Source of the DNA: Kalaharituber pfeilii
Taxonomy: Eukaryota; Ascomycota; Pezizomycetes; Pezizales; Pezizaceae
Reading direction: 5' to 3'
Assembly (NCBI GenBank): GCA_015179045.1
Contig: WHUZ01000035.1
Coordinates: 62,001-126,000, forward strand
Length of the DNA stretch: 64,000 nt
Position 1 is the first letter of the stretch; each line of letters opens with the position of its first letter. Shown one piece after another: positions 26,192 through 40,093 of this stretch. A program made the position numbers and the translations under genes. The notes below the pieces were generated by a model. It ran no database searches and was not told the DNA's origin. It was given only the letters and a program-made list of their open reading frames with translations.

Positions 26192-28783
26192 ATGTCTCTT
26201 GGATTGCCGCGAACCACGGCTGACTTGGATCCGTCATCGGCATCCCGGAACTCGAATTACGCAAACGGCGTCCCAGCTGGTCTAGCTGGTGCCACGGGGA
26301 CCACTGGAACTCGCGGTGCTACTAACCCAGGAATGGAGGCGTTTACCGACCATTTTGGCTTTCCTCTCGACGGATTCGCGTTTGATATCCTGGGTGCCAC
26401 TGGCGCTTCTGCTCTGCAACTGCCTTCAAGTGCCCAGCAGGAACCATCACCGATACAGCAAATTTCGCAACGCCAGCAACAACATCCACAGCGCCAACTT
26501 CAACAGCATTTACAGCAATCACAACTACACCAACAGAATCAACAGAGTCAACCGCAACAAGCGCAGAAACAACATCAGCAGCAGCAACAGCAACAACCAC
26601 CGTCGCAGCAGCAACTGCTGAAGCAACCACAGCAGCAGCAGCAGCAACAACAGAAGCAAGCAAAACAGCAATCGGCTGCTCAATTAGCCGCCACTCTCGG
26701 AGGGCCGAGTGGATCAGGGGGACAGCTACCGGCATCGACATTATCACGACCCAACCCGGGGAATAAGCTTGCTATTACCAGTGCACCAAGTTCCACAGGC
26801 CCAGCAAATTCAATACGGCGACCAACAGCACCCTCCTTACCTGCTTCTGCTAGGTCAATGATGAGTATGCCTAACGCGAATTCCGATGAACTTGTCCAAG
26901 GTCCATATTTCCCTGACATACCACGAATATTGCCGCATGAGAGGGTATGTAGGAATTTTTATAATCGCCGTTCTTGCACAGTCATTTTGGATAGCTAAGA
27001 TGATATGATGCTTTGCAGGTCTTCCCAATACAGATCGGGAGTGAATTATTTCGGTTGAGGTACGTATCTTGCATTAGCTTGCCTTCAATAAACAAAATAT
27101 TCTATGTTATAGCATAAAGCTAACCATGTACATAGTGGTGCCTCCATATGTTCAGATGGTCAGTTCCCTTATCAATCATCTTATAACGTGCAAAAGGCTG
27201 AGAATCTAGAGCTCCCTCGTACTTTTCGCAATTCTTTGAGCAACAGCTGGCAAGTGACCCCGATGGTCAAGTAAGAACGCTCTACATTGACCGCGATCCA
27301 GTAACATTCAGAGATATTGCCAGGCACTTACAAGGTGGGATGGATCCTTGATTGAGATTAATATCGCAAGTTCATGGGGTTGACTTGTTTAGGATACCAT
27401 ATCACACCTACCGATGCAGGACATTTCGTTCGACTGTTTGCTGACGCCCAGTTTTTCAGTCGTATGTCTCAGAATTTCTTTTCCTAATTTGGTGGCTTGG
27501 CTAACGTCACGGCAGTTCCGAAGTTGATATCGCAACTGTATGAATGCGATTATTACATCTACATCGGGGATACACATTTCCGGATACCACGTGACATATT
27601 TTCTTCACCTGGGGATTCCTCCAATTTCTTTGGATTGAATATATCTGTCAATTTCTCAAACAGTGGCGAGCTGTTCCCAGGGCTTGCTCGTGAGGGATTG
27701 AAGCGGCCACCGTCAATCGAACCGCCAAGTGTCCGAAATCATTCTGCGGAAACTTTCAAAGAGCTACTACATGTCCTTAGGGGATACCCGCTACATATCC
27801 GCAATGAGGAGCACCGGCGAGAACTAATACAGGATTGTCAGTACTATAACTTGAGACACTTGGAGCAAAAGTTGATCAACCACCATATATCCTACAATTG
27901 TGCGAGGAACAAAGAGGAGATTATAATTCGGCTTGAGGATATTAAACCTTCGCGACTCGCATTCCAACAGGAACCCCGACAGCAAAATGACAAGGGCCCA
28001 TTTGGCTATGTGGTGTACGGTCGACCTTGGGTTGACGATGTGGATCGAGAATTGATTGTTGAGATTGCAGGAGAGGCAACAAAACTGGACCGGAAGGACA
28101 TGCGGGTGGAGTTTGTGGGGCAAACGAATAGAAAGATGACGAATTTTCTGCAAAGAATAGCCGATAAGCTCAATTTATCTACCACTCAGCCACTAGGTTT
28201 GCAGATGATGGCGAATAACGGCCGAGGTCTTCCGCCGACGCCGGGGAATACACCGCTTTCGGAAGACAGGGTGAAGGTCTCTATAGAGAAGGATTGTCAT
28301 ATTACATTAGATGGGGAGGAGCTTCCGGATAAAGATTGGTTGTTTGGCAATGAAAATGAGGAGGAGGAGAACGATTTTGCGATCAATGCTTTCCAGCAGC
28401 AAGTTGGCGGTGGACTCACAGTGAATCGTCCACCGTCAGACGCTGGACGAAGCGTCAGTGGGTCTCCAGGGGTATGGCCCCAAACACCGCAGATGACGAA
28501 CCATAGCCAGTCTGCGAGCCGTCCTGGGTCAGTGAATCCGACTCCCGTGAGGCCGCTGAAGCGGAGGCGGAGAGATTCGGGGGATTCTGGGCCAAGGAGG
28601 GATCCGCTGAATGGGCCGGCGAGGGAGTGGGTGATAAAACGGGGGCAGTGGAGGGTGAAGGTGCAGGCGACAGGGAGCCCGGATAGCAAGTGTGGAATGG
28701 AGGTGGTACTGTGTGCTGTAAAGTTGGATGCGTATTCTTCAGAGTTTGGGAGGAATTCAACGAGGGAGTTTTTGACAGGGTGA
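26192..28783 (+). CDS. Q-rich BTB/POZ (KCTD-type) protein, possible Whi2 relative
   Basis: Six exons (26192-26944, 27019-27059, 27136-27158, 27212-27334, 27393-27461, 27516-28783) give 758 residues in frame. One exon is only 23 nt. Residues about 80-160 are a glutamine-rich tract encoded by mixed CAG/CAA. From residue 252 a KCTD/T1-type BTB fold is visible: FPIQIGSELFRLS, APSYFSQFF, LYIDRDPVTFRDIARHL. A second BTB-like start follows (YYIYIGDTHFRIPRDIFSS, about 349-367). A basic KRRRRD cluster near 685-691 could be a nuclear signal. BTB folds mediate oligomerisation or cullin binding; the yeast protein Whi2 (stress response, TORC1 restraint) is a KCTD-like relative, so that assignment is plausible but inferred. 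All introns are 53-76 nt with GT-AG ends. Confidence 0.88.
26449..26670 (+). repeat. CAG/CAA polyglutamine-coding tract
   Basis: In-frame glutamine codons of the BTB gene, mostly alternating CAG and CAA with His, Pro and Leu interruptions. The mixed codons suggest an old, fairly stable tract rather than a fresh triplet expansion. Confidence 0.85.
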
Positions 28784-30379
28784 ATGAAAACCCCACGGGG
28801 CATGGCAGTTTGGTGGTGGGCATTTGATTGATGACATCATGGGACTTGATTATAAAACAAATGGAAAAATGGCTGTTGCTTGGGGGATTATGATATGAAT
28901 TTGAAAAGATTATTTGTTGGCTTAATAAGTTTTTTGGGGGGGGTTTTAAAGTATCACTCTTGAAAGCCCCTTTCTTGTTTGTATTTGGTTGGGCGCGGCT
29001 TTTTGTTTCAATTCTGGGTCGTCATATGTTTTTTTTTTTTTTTTTTTTTTTTAACTTTTTTTTCGGGATTTTTTGCCGGGGAGAAGGCTTATTTTCTTTG
29101 TTTATATTTTTGCGGATTATCGCTTGTGCGGTTTTGGGAGGAGGTTGATGATGGATGTTAGATATTTTTCTTTTTTTTAAATATCATATATATCATAAAT
29201 GGAAAGTTTTATGTGTGTGTGTATGGGGTCAAGTCAGTTTTCTTCTTTATGTAACATTTCTTGCTGCCGATCGTTAACCTTCTTTGGCTAGTATCAGGCC
29301 AAATTTGGACTAAAGTGGTTTACGCTCTAACTTAAATAGGCACCTTTTGTCTTGGCATTTACCGCTTGGCAGTTTTGCCCCCATATGATATATGTACCAT
29401 GGCATGGAGCTTGGTGCTTATCAGCTCCACCAATCTTTCCTCAGATCGAAAATGGACATCATAGATTTGTTGAGCACTTGAAAAAGGAACAAACCTACGA
29501 TAATCATTGAAATCAGAGTGGAGGTGATCGCGTTGGAGAAGTTTTGATGTGTGGATATGTCCGCTTTTAACTTCCGGCACCATACGTACGTGACAACCCT
29601 TTTCCGCGCCCCGGCGATACATTACATACAACCCCACCAAACCCTAAGGGGGCATAAGGGACGTCAATCTACATGGCTCAAAGGGAGTTCCTTTATTTTA
29701 TTTATTTATTTTTCGGCGATTACTGTTTCCCTTTTTAGTTCTTGGAAGCTCAATCTAAGCTAAGTTTACCTTGTATCAACCAGGTGCTCCGTACGTATGC
29801 ATACCGCCTCGGGATATAACCGGACTCCAACACACCTAAGTAGGTTTAGCGTGTCCATAGTCTTAGGAAACAGGAAAGTAGGCAGCAGCATCACATCAAC
29901 AAGGGGGGGGGGGGGAGAGGGAGGCAGTGGGAAGACTACATAATGATGCAATACAGAGTGGGAAGGCTACGTACTGGCTTCAGCATGATGTAGCTTCTCT
30001 CTGTCTATCGTTATGTTGGAAAAGGTGCTAGTAGGCTGCATAACTTACCCTAACTTGGTTACCAAAATGATTCTGACAGGGAAGTGGGTTTGGGAATGGT
30101 TATTCGCGGAGGTTAGTAGGCTGTGTGTGGAATTGGGAGCTTAAGCTCTGGAGGTTGGTTCTTACGAGAGACAGAGGGATCCATTTATCATGTTTTATAT
30201 CCTCTCCGCGTGTCCCTCTCCCTTCCCAATTCGTGGAGTATGTGCCCGTTGTGACTTGGAGCCTTTCTATATATCTGTGGAGAATAGAGCTATTGTAGCT
30301 TTCCTGCTTTCCTTGAGTCATTCTTCACTAATTTAAAATATACCCAAAGCTACAACTAGCCGTAGCCCTCCCTCTCAAG
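28784..30379. other. Intergenic between BTB and aminotransferase genes
   Basis: 3' flank of the BTB gene with G and T runs (poly-T at about 29030-29053), a poly-G run near 29900, and the 5' flank of the aminotransferase gene. No supported frame. Confidence 0.5.
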
Positions 30380-31880
30380 ATGTTGCCCTCTGCCTCCCGC
30401 CGTAACAACACCCCAAAGGACCCTTCTGTGCCCACATCCTTTGTCCTCCACCGCGACCTCTCGGCCACTCCACCCTTCGTCGTCAGTGCAAACCACCACT
30501 ACCTTAACCTATCCGACGGCAGTAAGATCCTCGATGCCAGCTGCGGCGCCGCCGTCTCGTGCCTCGGCCACGGCCACCCCGCCGTCGTCTCCACCCTCAA
30601 ATCCCATCTCAACAACTCCGTATCCTACGTCCATTCCCTCTTCTACACCGTTCCCGCCGTCGAATCCCTCTGCGCCGAGCTTATTGCCGGAACCCAGAAC
30701 CGCATGGCGAGGGCATACATCGTGTCGTCGGGGTCCGAGGCTATGGAGGCGGCACTGAAACTTGCAAGACAGTATTTTCTCGAAAAGGACCCTCCGGAGC
30801 CGCAAAGGGCGCATATCATTAGTCGGTGGGGGAGCTACCATGGGCGACGCTTGGGCGCTAAGTGTCTCCGGGCATGTAGGGAGGAGGGAGAAGTTTCTTC
30901 CGTTGGTGGAAGGGTTTCCGAGTAGTAGGGTCTCACCGTGCTATGCGTATCGGGGGATGAAGGAGGGGAGAGCGAGGAGGAGTATGTGGAGAGATTGGGG
31001 AAGGAGTTGGAGGAGGAGTTTGAGAGGGTGGGTTCAGGGAAGGTGGTGGCATTTGTTGCGGAGAGTGTGGTGGGCGCCGTAAGTACCGAATCCCCCCTAA
31101 CGTAGGGGCTGGACTAACTGGGATAATAGGCTCTTGGCTGCGTTCCGCCCCTCCCGACTTACTTCCCCACCGTCGCCCGCATCTGCCGAAAATACGGCGC
31201 GCTCCTCATCCTTGACGAAGTCATGTCTGGCATGGGCCGCTGCGGGACCCTGCACGCCTGGGAGCAATTCCTGCCCCACGACCCCTCGTTCCTACCCGAC
31301 ATTCAAACCATCGGCAAGGGCCTCTCTGGTGGCTATGCCCCTGCGCGGGCGTCCTCGTCTCCCCCAAAGTCTCATCCGTACTCGCAAGCGGATCCGGCCA
31401 GTTCGCGCATGGCCACACCTTCCAGGCGCACCCGTTCGCTTGCGCAGCAGCGCTAGCAGTGCAGCGGATCGTCCGCGAGCAGAATCTCGTCTCCAACGTC
31501 CGCGTGGTGGGCGAGTTTTTGAAAAAAGAGCTCGTGGGCGAGCTGGGGGAGCATAGATTTGTAGGCGACATTCGCGGCTGGGGATTGTTTATCGGAATCG
31601 AGTTTGTGAGGGACAAGGTGAGCAAGGAGCCGTTTCCGAAGGAGGTCGGCGTCGCGATGAGGGTGCACCAGAGGGGGTTGGAGGGAAAGTGGGGGATTTC
31701 AATGTATCCGGGCAGGGGACTGTGGATGGGACGAGGGGAGACCACGTGTTGATTGCGCCGGTATATGGGCTGACGATGGATGAGGCGCGGGAAATTGTGA
31801 GGTTGGTGGCGGGGGTCGTGAGAGAGGTGCTGGAAGAGATAGGGGAGGCGACGAGCGGAGTTGAGGGTAAGCTAAATTGA
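30380..31880 (+). pseudogene. Class III PLP aminotransferase, frame-broken
   Basis: The conceptual product is a fold-type I, class III (omega) aminotransferase using pyridoxal phosphate. Seen motifs: VSSGSEAMEAALKLARQYF (cofactor phosphate region), SYHG, SPCYAYRG, LLILDEVMSGMGR (the Asp that contacts the pyridine N), TIGKGLSGGYAP (Schiff-base Lys) and, near the end, GDHVLIAPVYGLT. One clean 51-nt intron at 31079-31129 (GTAAGT...ATAG, CTAAC). The reading frame breaks five times; each break is explained by one missing base in a G or C run: 30842-30844, 30853-30855, 30965-30968, 31338-31341 and 31710-31712. Adding five bases gives exactly 485 codons, the usual family size, with no internal stop. 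So it is either a young pseudogene or an intact gene with assembly errors. The substrate cannot be told. Confidence 0.85.
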
Positions 31881-32275
31881 GTTAGGGTTAGGTGGAGGGG
31901 GGTAGATAATATATGAATCCGTAATTTAAAAAAATTTGTCTGAGTTTATACCTCGACATCCAGAGCATACACTTTCTATATTCGCAAAACAACGTAACAT
32001 GAAACAAAGCTATACCCGCAACAACAATTTTTTTTAAAAAAAAACTAAAAAAATAGAAAAAAAACCATAAAGCCCAGTAGTACCGTATAATAATATATAC
32101 CGCCCTGCTTCCCCATAAACCGTCCTCCTCCATATATTCACTCCCAGACCCATAGTCCATACCAATACCTATATCAATTCTCAAACCTCAACTCCTTTAC
32201 CCAAAGAACACCAATACTACAGATGCACGATTCAATTATATCACCAACACCTCCTTTTATACCACCTCTCCATCC
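31881..32275. other. Convergent 3' intergenic spacer
   Basis: A 395-bp AT-rich spacer between the tail-to-tail aminotransferase and lipase genes. It contains A-rich stretches around 32030-32065 that may serve polyadenylation of either gene. No gene seen. Confidence 0.55.
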
Positions 32276-35270
32276 TCACCACCCTCTCTCTTTCACAATC
32301 GCCTCTACTGCTTTCCCCAACCCATCCAAGTCCCCAAGCAGACTAATATGTCCCCTATCGCTGAGCACCTTCGCGCAAGCCCTGTATCCCTCTGGCAGCT
32401 GCGCCGCCTTTGCAAGACACACGCCGTCTCCCGCGCCAAAAACCAGGTCATCGTACACGTCGTCCCGCGTGATGCTCTCAAGGCCGTTGACGCGTGCGCC
32501 CTTGACCGTCGGGACGTTTTTCGAGTAGATGATCGCAAGCGGGGGGTAATGACACCGTGGGCAGTTGCGTTCTTCCTCGGCCTTCTTTGCAATATCGGCA
32601 GCGACGATGGCGGCGGCGGCGGTGGAGGAACTGCCGACATCTGGGTCTTCCGCTTGCGGATGGAGATTCAGTTTCGGCTCTGAATTGGAATTGGGAGTCG
32701 AAGCCTGGATCGAAGGCGGGGCAGGCTCAGGGTCAATGGCCTTTCCTTTGCCTTTGACGTCCACTCCCTTTCCCACACCTTCACCTACGCCCATGTCCAC
32801 CCTCTTTTCCCTCTTTCTCCGCCTCTGCCATTCCTCGTGCGACTCTGCATATCCAATGTCTGGCCTGAACCTCAGCTCCTCCTTAAACTTCTTGATTTCC
32901 TTTAGCGTCCTTTCCAGATATGGTACTGTCTCGTTTAGTGGTAACGTGCAAATTCTAGACTCAGAAAACGAGGGGGAGATCTGGGAGAAGGGGGATATGA
33001 AGCTTGTACTGCCAGATTGCTGTTGGGCGCCAGTGGGGCCGGACGTGGAGTCCAGCTGGGGGCAAGGGTGCGGTCGCGGGCGACGGAGGAGGCAGAGGCC
33101 TGGGCAAAGTCGTGGGTAGCGTTACTTACGGCCTGGGCGGTACCACCGCCGTTTCCATTCTGCTGCTGCTGCAGATTGGGTAACCCAGGTGGTGCATGGA
33201 TTTGGTCTGTTTGCTGAGATGAAGGCTGAGGAGTAACGCATGGCGACAACCCATATTTCACCCAATTGCTCGCATCAAAAAAATCCATGAAAATCTTCTG
33301 ACCCGTATTCTTATCCACAAAACATTCTCCATCGTCTGGCAATAGCGCAAAACTACTCCTCATCGTAAAATTCACCTGTGCGCTCAAAACTTTTGAACTC
33401 AGCATCACTGTATCCCCATTCCTTAGCGGTCCCAGAATGTTCACGCAATGTTGTGGCGTCCCCGCAAACAAGACTCCCGAGAACAGTTCAGGCCTCTGAT
33501 TCACCGCATGTCGGACAATGAGTCCTCCCAAAGAATGCGCAATCACAAGTGCCCCCTGTCCTCGCTTTCGAGGCTGTCCAGGAATCGCACCCTTATTACA
33601 CGGCAGCTTCTCCAAGTACTCAATCAACTTCCTCGATAGTAACGCTGGCGACAGCCTCCAATCATACCCATACTCAAACACTCTTCTTCCAAGCTTACTT
33701 CCATCTGCACTCGGCTCCGCCTGCCCCGCTCGTAGCCTCCTTATCAACCTCCTCCCAATATCACCGGCCCGATATGCGTCAACATCCCATCCGGCACAAT
33801 CCTATCCTCCATTGTCTCCTCGTCCTCCGGACTGAGTCCAACTTCCAAATTTACCTTTCGCAAATTCAGCCCCACGCGCAGCGGAATCCACACTCTCCTC
33901 TTTGCTCCGGCGGCTTCACGCAATACCGAGCCCCGGTACCCACCCATTACCACAACATCCCCCTCCACCAAATCCAAAGGATGCGGTTTCGGCTGAGGCA
34001 AGACTCCAAACACAGTCGAGATTGACACCTCCATACTCCCGACTGGCGATGCCGACAACGTTGACGAACTCAGTGCCGAATTCAACGAATTAGCATATGT
34101 ACTCAATGCATTCGCTGCTTGTGACAGCGGCGAGAGTCCCCGGAAGTTATCCTTTATTGCCTTGATCCTTGCATTGGTCATCGACTGCACCGACGCAAAC
34201 CTTTCGTCCTCATCCCTTGAGGATGTATACGATAGTAATGACGGCTGTGAGGATGACCTCCTCAATGTGCGCTCTGGTACCGTCTCCGGAGGTACAGACT
34301 TGCTGAAAAAGAGCATCGAGGCTCTTGGAGACTGACCCGGTGTCTTGGAGCCCGGTGACTCCGATGATGCATTGAAAAGGATGTTACTTTTAGACCGTTT
34401 TCTTGTCGACGTGTGACTTTTCGGCGTCAAAAATGCTGGGGGAGAGGGCAGTTGCGGGAGGTGGAATGACGGGAGCGTGAAGGTGAATAACGAGGTCCTT
34501 TTGCTGTGGGCCCTTGAAGCTGAGGTGCCGTGTCCTCCTACTGAACCATCGTGCCTAGTCGTAGTACTCTTTGATGACAAACTGAACCCATTAGAGATCG
34601 TCGATAGTCTATGCGCTGTAGATGATAATACACCCATCATTTGTTCCTTCACAGTCTCTTGCGGCGCACTATTCGAATACTTGACTGTTTGACGCGGCGA
34701 TATCCGGCTAGGACTCTCATCCCCGTCATCCTCTCCTCCCAGCATTATGGCTGGCACTGGCACTCTGCTTGTGCTCCCGTTCCGCTGGTGGTCATAGTAC
34801 GTTGCGGACTGTGTCCTGGATATAATGGGCCCAATTAAGAGCGCTGCATCTGCCTCTTGCAATTCGTCGTCCTCATGAGCCCGTCCTGCTTCTCCTGCTT
34901 CTCCTGCTCCTCCTGCAGAAGCACTGCCTCCTGCAGCAATAGAAGCACTGCTGGTTTTGTAGCGCTCACCCTCGGTTGAGGACCCAGATTCTGAGCGTTG
35001 GTGGTACGCATGAGTCCTTTCGGTGGATCTGGTTGATGCGTGGGTATTATACCGCAATTGCTGGAATTGGGGTGCTAACGGCACATGTGGGGGAACCGCT
35101 GCGGGCCCGGATGTACCGCTAGAGCAGCCTAGTGCTGCAGTGTCATTCGAGAGAAGGGAATCATGGTTTGCCTGAATATCAGGGCATGCCATGGAAGGGC
35201 TTCCGGCGTTTAATGTGCCGAAACTACTGTCATCTGTGTATGCAGAGTGAGGGTATGAAATGTCCTGCAT
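32276..35270 (-). CDS. LCAT-like alpha/beta-hydrolase (lipase), two frame breaks
   Basis: Long fungal alpha/beta-hydrolase of the LCAT/lipase type. The N-terminal ~420 residues are Ser-rich and disordered; the catalytic part starts near VVVMGGYRGSVLR. Nucleophile Ser is in VIAHSLGGLIVRH (about residue 580), followed by LFSGVLFAGTPQHC; the C-terminal His is probably in DRGHISLLGDLDGL (about 975), and an Asp is probably in the LLPDDGECF region. It likely hydrolyses or transfers acyl chains of lipids. No intron is needed. Two single-base losses break the frame: one near 33761-33765 (in the expected GPVDI segment) and one in the G run at 32972-32976. Adding two bases gives 999 codons without stops. 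The start is MQDISYP at 35270. It may be intact in the organism, given the matching errors in neighbouring genes. Confidence 0.82.
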
Positions 35271-38200
35271 GTTTGCTGCTGCCAGAACTCCGTCGACGGT
35301 TGCGGGGGTGACGCAGGTAGAGTGTAGATATCTGTAGCCATATCGCTGCCTCTCGCTCTCGCAAGATTGAGTGATCCTTGCCGTAGCCTCCTTGCACCTT
35401 GTTTTTCGTCCTTGTCTTCCTCCTCTTTTCTATCGTTTTGAATAATCAATCTCGCCCGTCCAAAAGCAAATGAGCTTCCGTATTACCTCAAATCTCAAAA
35501 TATGTAACCAACCTGGCAGGCAGGCGGACAGGTATCCCAAATCCCAACCTAAAACAATGCCTTTTAGTAAGTAAAACAACCCTTACTACTTAAATGACTC
35601 GTCAGGCAGTTTCAATCGCACACCGGCAACTTAGGTACTCGTAGGTATACATGAAAGCATCACCACGCAGACGCAATGCCAGCCGAACTAGGAAAAAAGA
35701 GAGTCAAAAAGGCAGCACAAAAAGCTAGTTGGGTATGTCTGTGATGGTGGGCAGGAAGCATAAATAAATTAAAAAAAAATATAAATATATGAACATATAA
35801 AGTTTTTTGTGCTTAGGTTGCTTGCTTACTTTTTATACACTTACCTAGCTAAGTAATCAAATGGAAGCAGGCACATCAAGCAAGCCAGGATGCAAAATGC
35901 ACACGACACAGGCACACCGGTTAAGTCAGCGAAATGGGCGTGGGTGGGTAGGTAATCCAAAATGGGGGGGCGAGCCGGGGGTACCGGGGCAAGCTGCTAG
36001 TGGCGGTGATGCACTTGGTGGGAGGAGGGGGTGGGGGGGTGACGATAGATATAAACGAGCAGCGTGATCCTAGATCAGATGGCTTTCCTGCTGGGAAAGA
36101 GGATGGGGGGGGGCGAGGGGGGCCATGAGTCGGGGCAGCAGTCAATCCGCTGGGCGACCCATGGCAGTAGACGGCATGGTCGGTGCTTGTTATGATCCTG
36201 ATTGAAACGGAGCTGGTGTGGGTGTGCGGGCGGGCGTAGGTACCAGGAGCCCGAACGCCGGCGTCCGCAGGCTCCGCAGGCTGAGTTCGAGCAGAGCAGC
36301 GGAGAAGCCTGGGGAAGGGCCTCGAATGGCGAGTGCCCAGCGCAGCCAGTGCAGCGTGCATACTTGCCCTCGGCCTCAGCAACTGCTCTCTATTCAGCCA
36401 CTGCGCGCCGGGTCTTGCATCTGGAACACAGTCTCAGTCGCATTGAGCGGGCGACACGCGAATCGCGACATCAGGGGGTCAGCAGTCGGCCAAGCGTCAC
36501 CAGCGGTGGAATGTTGCGGACCGCGGCGGTGCCAGACTTTTGGGCGCTGGAAGCTGGAATATCCCAAGCGGCCTGTCATGAAGTATGCTGCATAAGCACG
36601 TCTTGCCAAGCAGCGGCCTGCATAGCATAATCACTAGTAGAAACCTGCTCGGCTGACACTGGAGGTAAACCACCAAACCAACGCATTCGCTGCTTTCACT
36701 CTCCTCGCGATTCTCCAATTGCACTGGATCGGCCGATACAACTTGTGGGCTGCGAATGTTCTCGTTCCCATGGAGCGAAAGCGAAACAACGGACTTGACC
36801 TCAGGTATGATAGCTATCCCTTTATCCCTACAGCACCACGATGATCCACAGCATTGACCCCGGCATGGACCAGGGTACCAAACGAATTGTCGTACCGGAA
36901 AGCCTCATTACTGCTTGAAATTGGCTGTTACTCCTGCAATTGGATAAACTGCGTCCTGGTTGGGGGGGGGCCGTTTCTAAACGAACAACACCGCCCAGAG
37001 CAGAGCCTCGAAAAGAGTACTCTACAGTGCGTACCCTAACTCTCCGACAGCGCTCCATTTGGGTTGTAGGACAGACACCTATGGATGGGATATTTATGTC
37101 AGTCTAATTTCCGAAACGCTTAAATTGATGTCTATATTTCAGCATAGATATATAGCGAAATCTTACTCTCCCCTTACAAATATAACACCCTAAACAGATT
37201 GGCTGCAGCTGCGACCAAACATGTTATACGGCGCTTGCACTGCACTGGCAACGGTACCCAGAGTCACCGCCAGAAAGAAGCCTTACCAGGCGCCTCAGGC
37301 TTGCTGACTCTGCATGGCTCCAATAATGATAGTAACCAACTTTGAAGCAGCAGAAGCCCCAGACAGCTAGGTAGACCAACGCCCTTAATGCCATGAGCAC
37401 CGTTTCCATTATTTGAATCCAGTCATGTAATTTCACCGATACAAACACTCTTATGCATACAGTTGCTAAAGTACCACGATACCTCGCATTTTGAGTGCTT
37501 AGTGTCGGTCATCATTTGGGGCTCGTGGGGGTTACATTACTCTGTTAGCTCTTCAGTCTGGTCCTTGCTTGTGCAGCCTTAGCTTCCCCGCTGCCTCCGT
37601 GAGCAAGGAATTGTTAGTCACTGATAACATCTAGCTTGGTTGGGGTAACGTCGACCCCTTCCTGAACCACGCATTGCGTTTCCGCCGCATCAGAAATAAG
37701 CAATTCGAGTGAGAAGCATGAAGCAGAAAGAGCCGCAATAAGGGAATGATTACCTACATACAACAAGAGGTTATGATCCGGCAAGAGAAGGCGGATTGGG
37801 TTTCAGCCTCATTTAAATTGATAATCGAAAAAATGCCATTTCCAATCTAAAACGCCCTTCTCGCCAAAAAAAAATACAGCGAACAATACTGTACAGTACT
37901 TGGCATTCGGATTCTCTAAAGTAGCTACTTCACCTAAAGGAGGTCTTAGTAGTGCTGCCGGATAGTTACATCTCCGCCGCCCGAGGGTAGTCTCGTCAGG
38001 ATGGGCCTTTGGAACTCCCGACCCGCGCAGTAATCGCAAGCGTGCAGGGAATGGCATAGCACAATTGTGTTTACATGTGGTCGGAAGTTTTTAGTTTACA
38101 TACAGTATATTTGGGTGAACAATTGTCAGCGATTGTGATCTTTCAATCGCAATCTCAGCGGTACTGGAATTCATCAGCACGACCTGTGAATTTTCTAAAA

Positions 38201-40093
38201 TCTCATAAATTTCCCGATCACGGGGCTATCCAATGTCTGCTTACATATGCGAATAAGCACAAGCAGGCGCAAGGCCAAGAAAGTAACCCCAGCTGAACGG
38301 TGCGGCACGACTAGTACGAGCTGGGAAACTCTGACGTCGAAGTTATGTATTTCTGAGACCTGAGCGAACAGATACTTCCAGCAACAAGATATCACAAAGT
38401 CTTTTTGCACTGCCCCTCGCAGGGACTGGAAGTATGGATGTCCAATGTGCAGGTGAGAAGGTTCGGAAGTGCATTCCTATTCCCGATCACCATCCAATAC
38501 ATGTATCAACATTTATAGCATCATCACACAATGTTCTGGATTGATACGAGACTAGTGCTCGACGTCCTGCACATAAAGGTGGCACAGCCTCTATGATTTT
38601 TGGAATCATCAGTTATACCAGCGTTTGATTTGGTACTACGATGGGGAATTCCTAGCTAAGCATGGAGGGCCAAATTGAGTCGGAATGTCCCGTGAGCTGG
38701 ACCTTCCCAGAATTCATTCACGAATCCCAGGGAAGAGCTTGTTCTTCAAGGCTTCTCCAAGATCAAGACTCCCGTGTCACAATCAGCCAAAAAGATAGAG
38801 ATAAAGCCAAAGCTGATCTGAGCGAGAAGGATATCGAAAGATCTCGTCTAGCTATCACATATATTTGACCTGAACGCTATACCCAGCCGCATCCAGCCAA
38901 GACTAAGAGTTAGAAAGTTTTCACACACACAACTCTGGCTGCTAATGGAGCGAGTTAATGATTCTTGTTTCGCTATTTTGGTTGATGATGTTGTTTGTTG
39001 CATGGGGCTATGAACTTATACCCCTGCATATCATGAGGAGTTTAAACCGCCAGTGTTTATGTTATATGATACATAGTTTTATCCCCAGATGTTGAAAACT
39101 GTCTTCCTCATTGTTCTCCTGTTCCCTTCAGAAAAAAATGAACCAAGTCCTAAAAACCTTTGAATGCAGCGGATGTACAGTGTTAATAGTCTCCGGTTAT
39201 ATCCTTCACGTCCAACAAATGGGTGATACAGACAAAAACACCATTGCTCAGGTTCATTCTACTGACACCCGTAAACCCCAAAGACATCAGGTCTGCTTTC
39301 AACGTTTCTGAACTCGTAGATAGACTGGAATTGGAAATACTATGGCAGTGGTTAGTTAGTGGGCAGCATAATCAGCTTCACTACGTAGCCTCGTGCCCAG
39401 TTCACTATGTATCAAAATATATACCTTCATAGAGAATGCTGTTATTCTATATTTCAGCTAACTTTTCAGAATCCCAAACACCTCATCTCGGCAGCTGGGC
39501 AGCCATCTGATGAGCTTCACCGACACGTGTCCAGTGGCCAGTTCAAGGTCAAGAAAACTCCAGCCACAGAAAGTTGCCATAACGAATAGAGCAGATGATC
39601 GACTCGCACCTTGCCCTTTCTCCCCGCCTCCACCGCCTAAAAAAAATCCTGTGGTAACCGTAGTTACGAGACTATGGGAAACCCATTACTATCCAAATCC
39701 AAAGTTAACAGGTATACTTGGAGAAGTACCTATGCAAGTGGCGATGCACAACTCCAAGAACGATCATCCGCGCTCTATATACTGGCGTAGGGTTGACGTC
39801 AAGTTTGTTTGCCTCTCAACCAGGAACCAACCCAACCTAACCACCATGGCCAGCGCAACCCATGGAACTCAAAAATCTGGACCAATCTCGATATATATAC
39901 CAATTTCTCCGCCCCCCCACCCAATATTTCTCATCCCATTATTATTCATCTATTCCCCCGTTCTATTTTATTTTATTTTATTTTTTTTGCTTGAGCATCC
40001 TACTACCAAAATCCAGACGCACGTAACTTCATCTTACCCTGATATCTCAACTTTCGTCCGACACAACCCAGAGCCTCTAATACACAAACCAAA
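35271..40093. other. Long intergenic stretch with GC-rich island at about 35.9-36.6 kb
   Basis: The first few hundred bases are the lipase promoter side. 35930-36560 is GC-rich with open frames on both strands and no domain. 36600-39500 shows nothing I can support. 39600-40090 is the promoter and 5' UTR side of the next gene; a 198-codon plus-strand frame at 39510-40106 overlaps its start and has no protein-like features. Confidence 0.45.

Noticed and set aside
26343..26747. Ala/Val-rich minus-strand frame of 134 codons
   Set aside because: It is the antisense shadow of the polyglutamine tract of the BTB gene.
30762..31082. Separate gene starting inside the aminotransferase
   Set aside because: Its residues (LSVSGH, SPCYAYRG) are the aminotransferase in a shifted frame, not a new protein.
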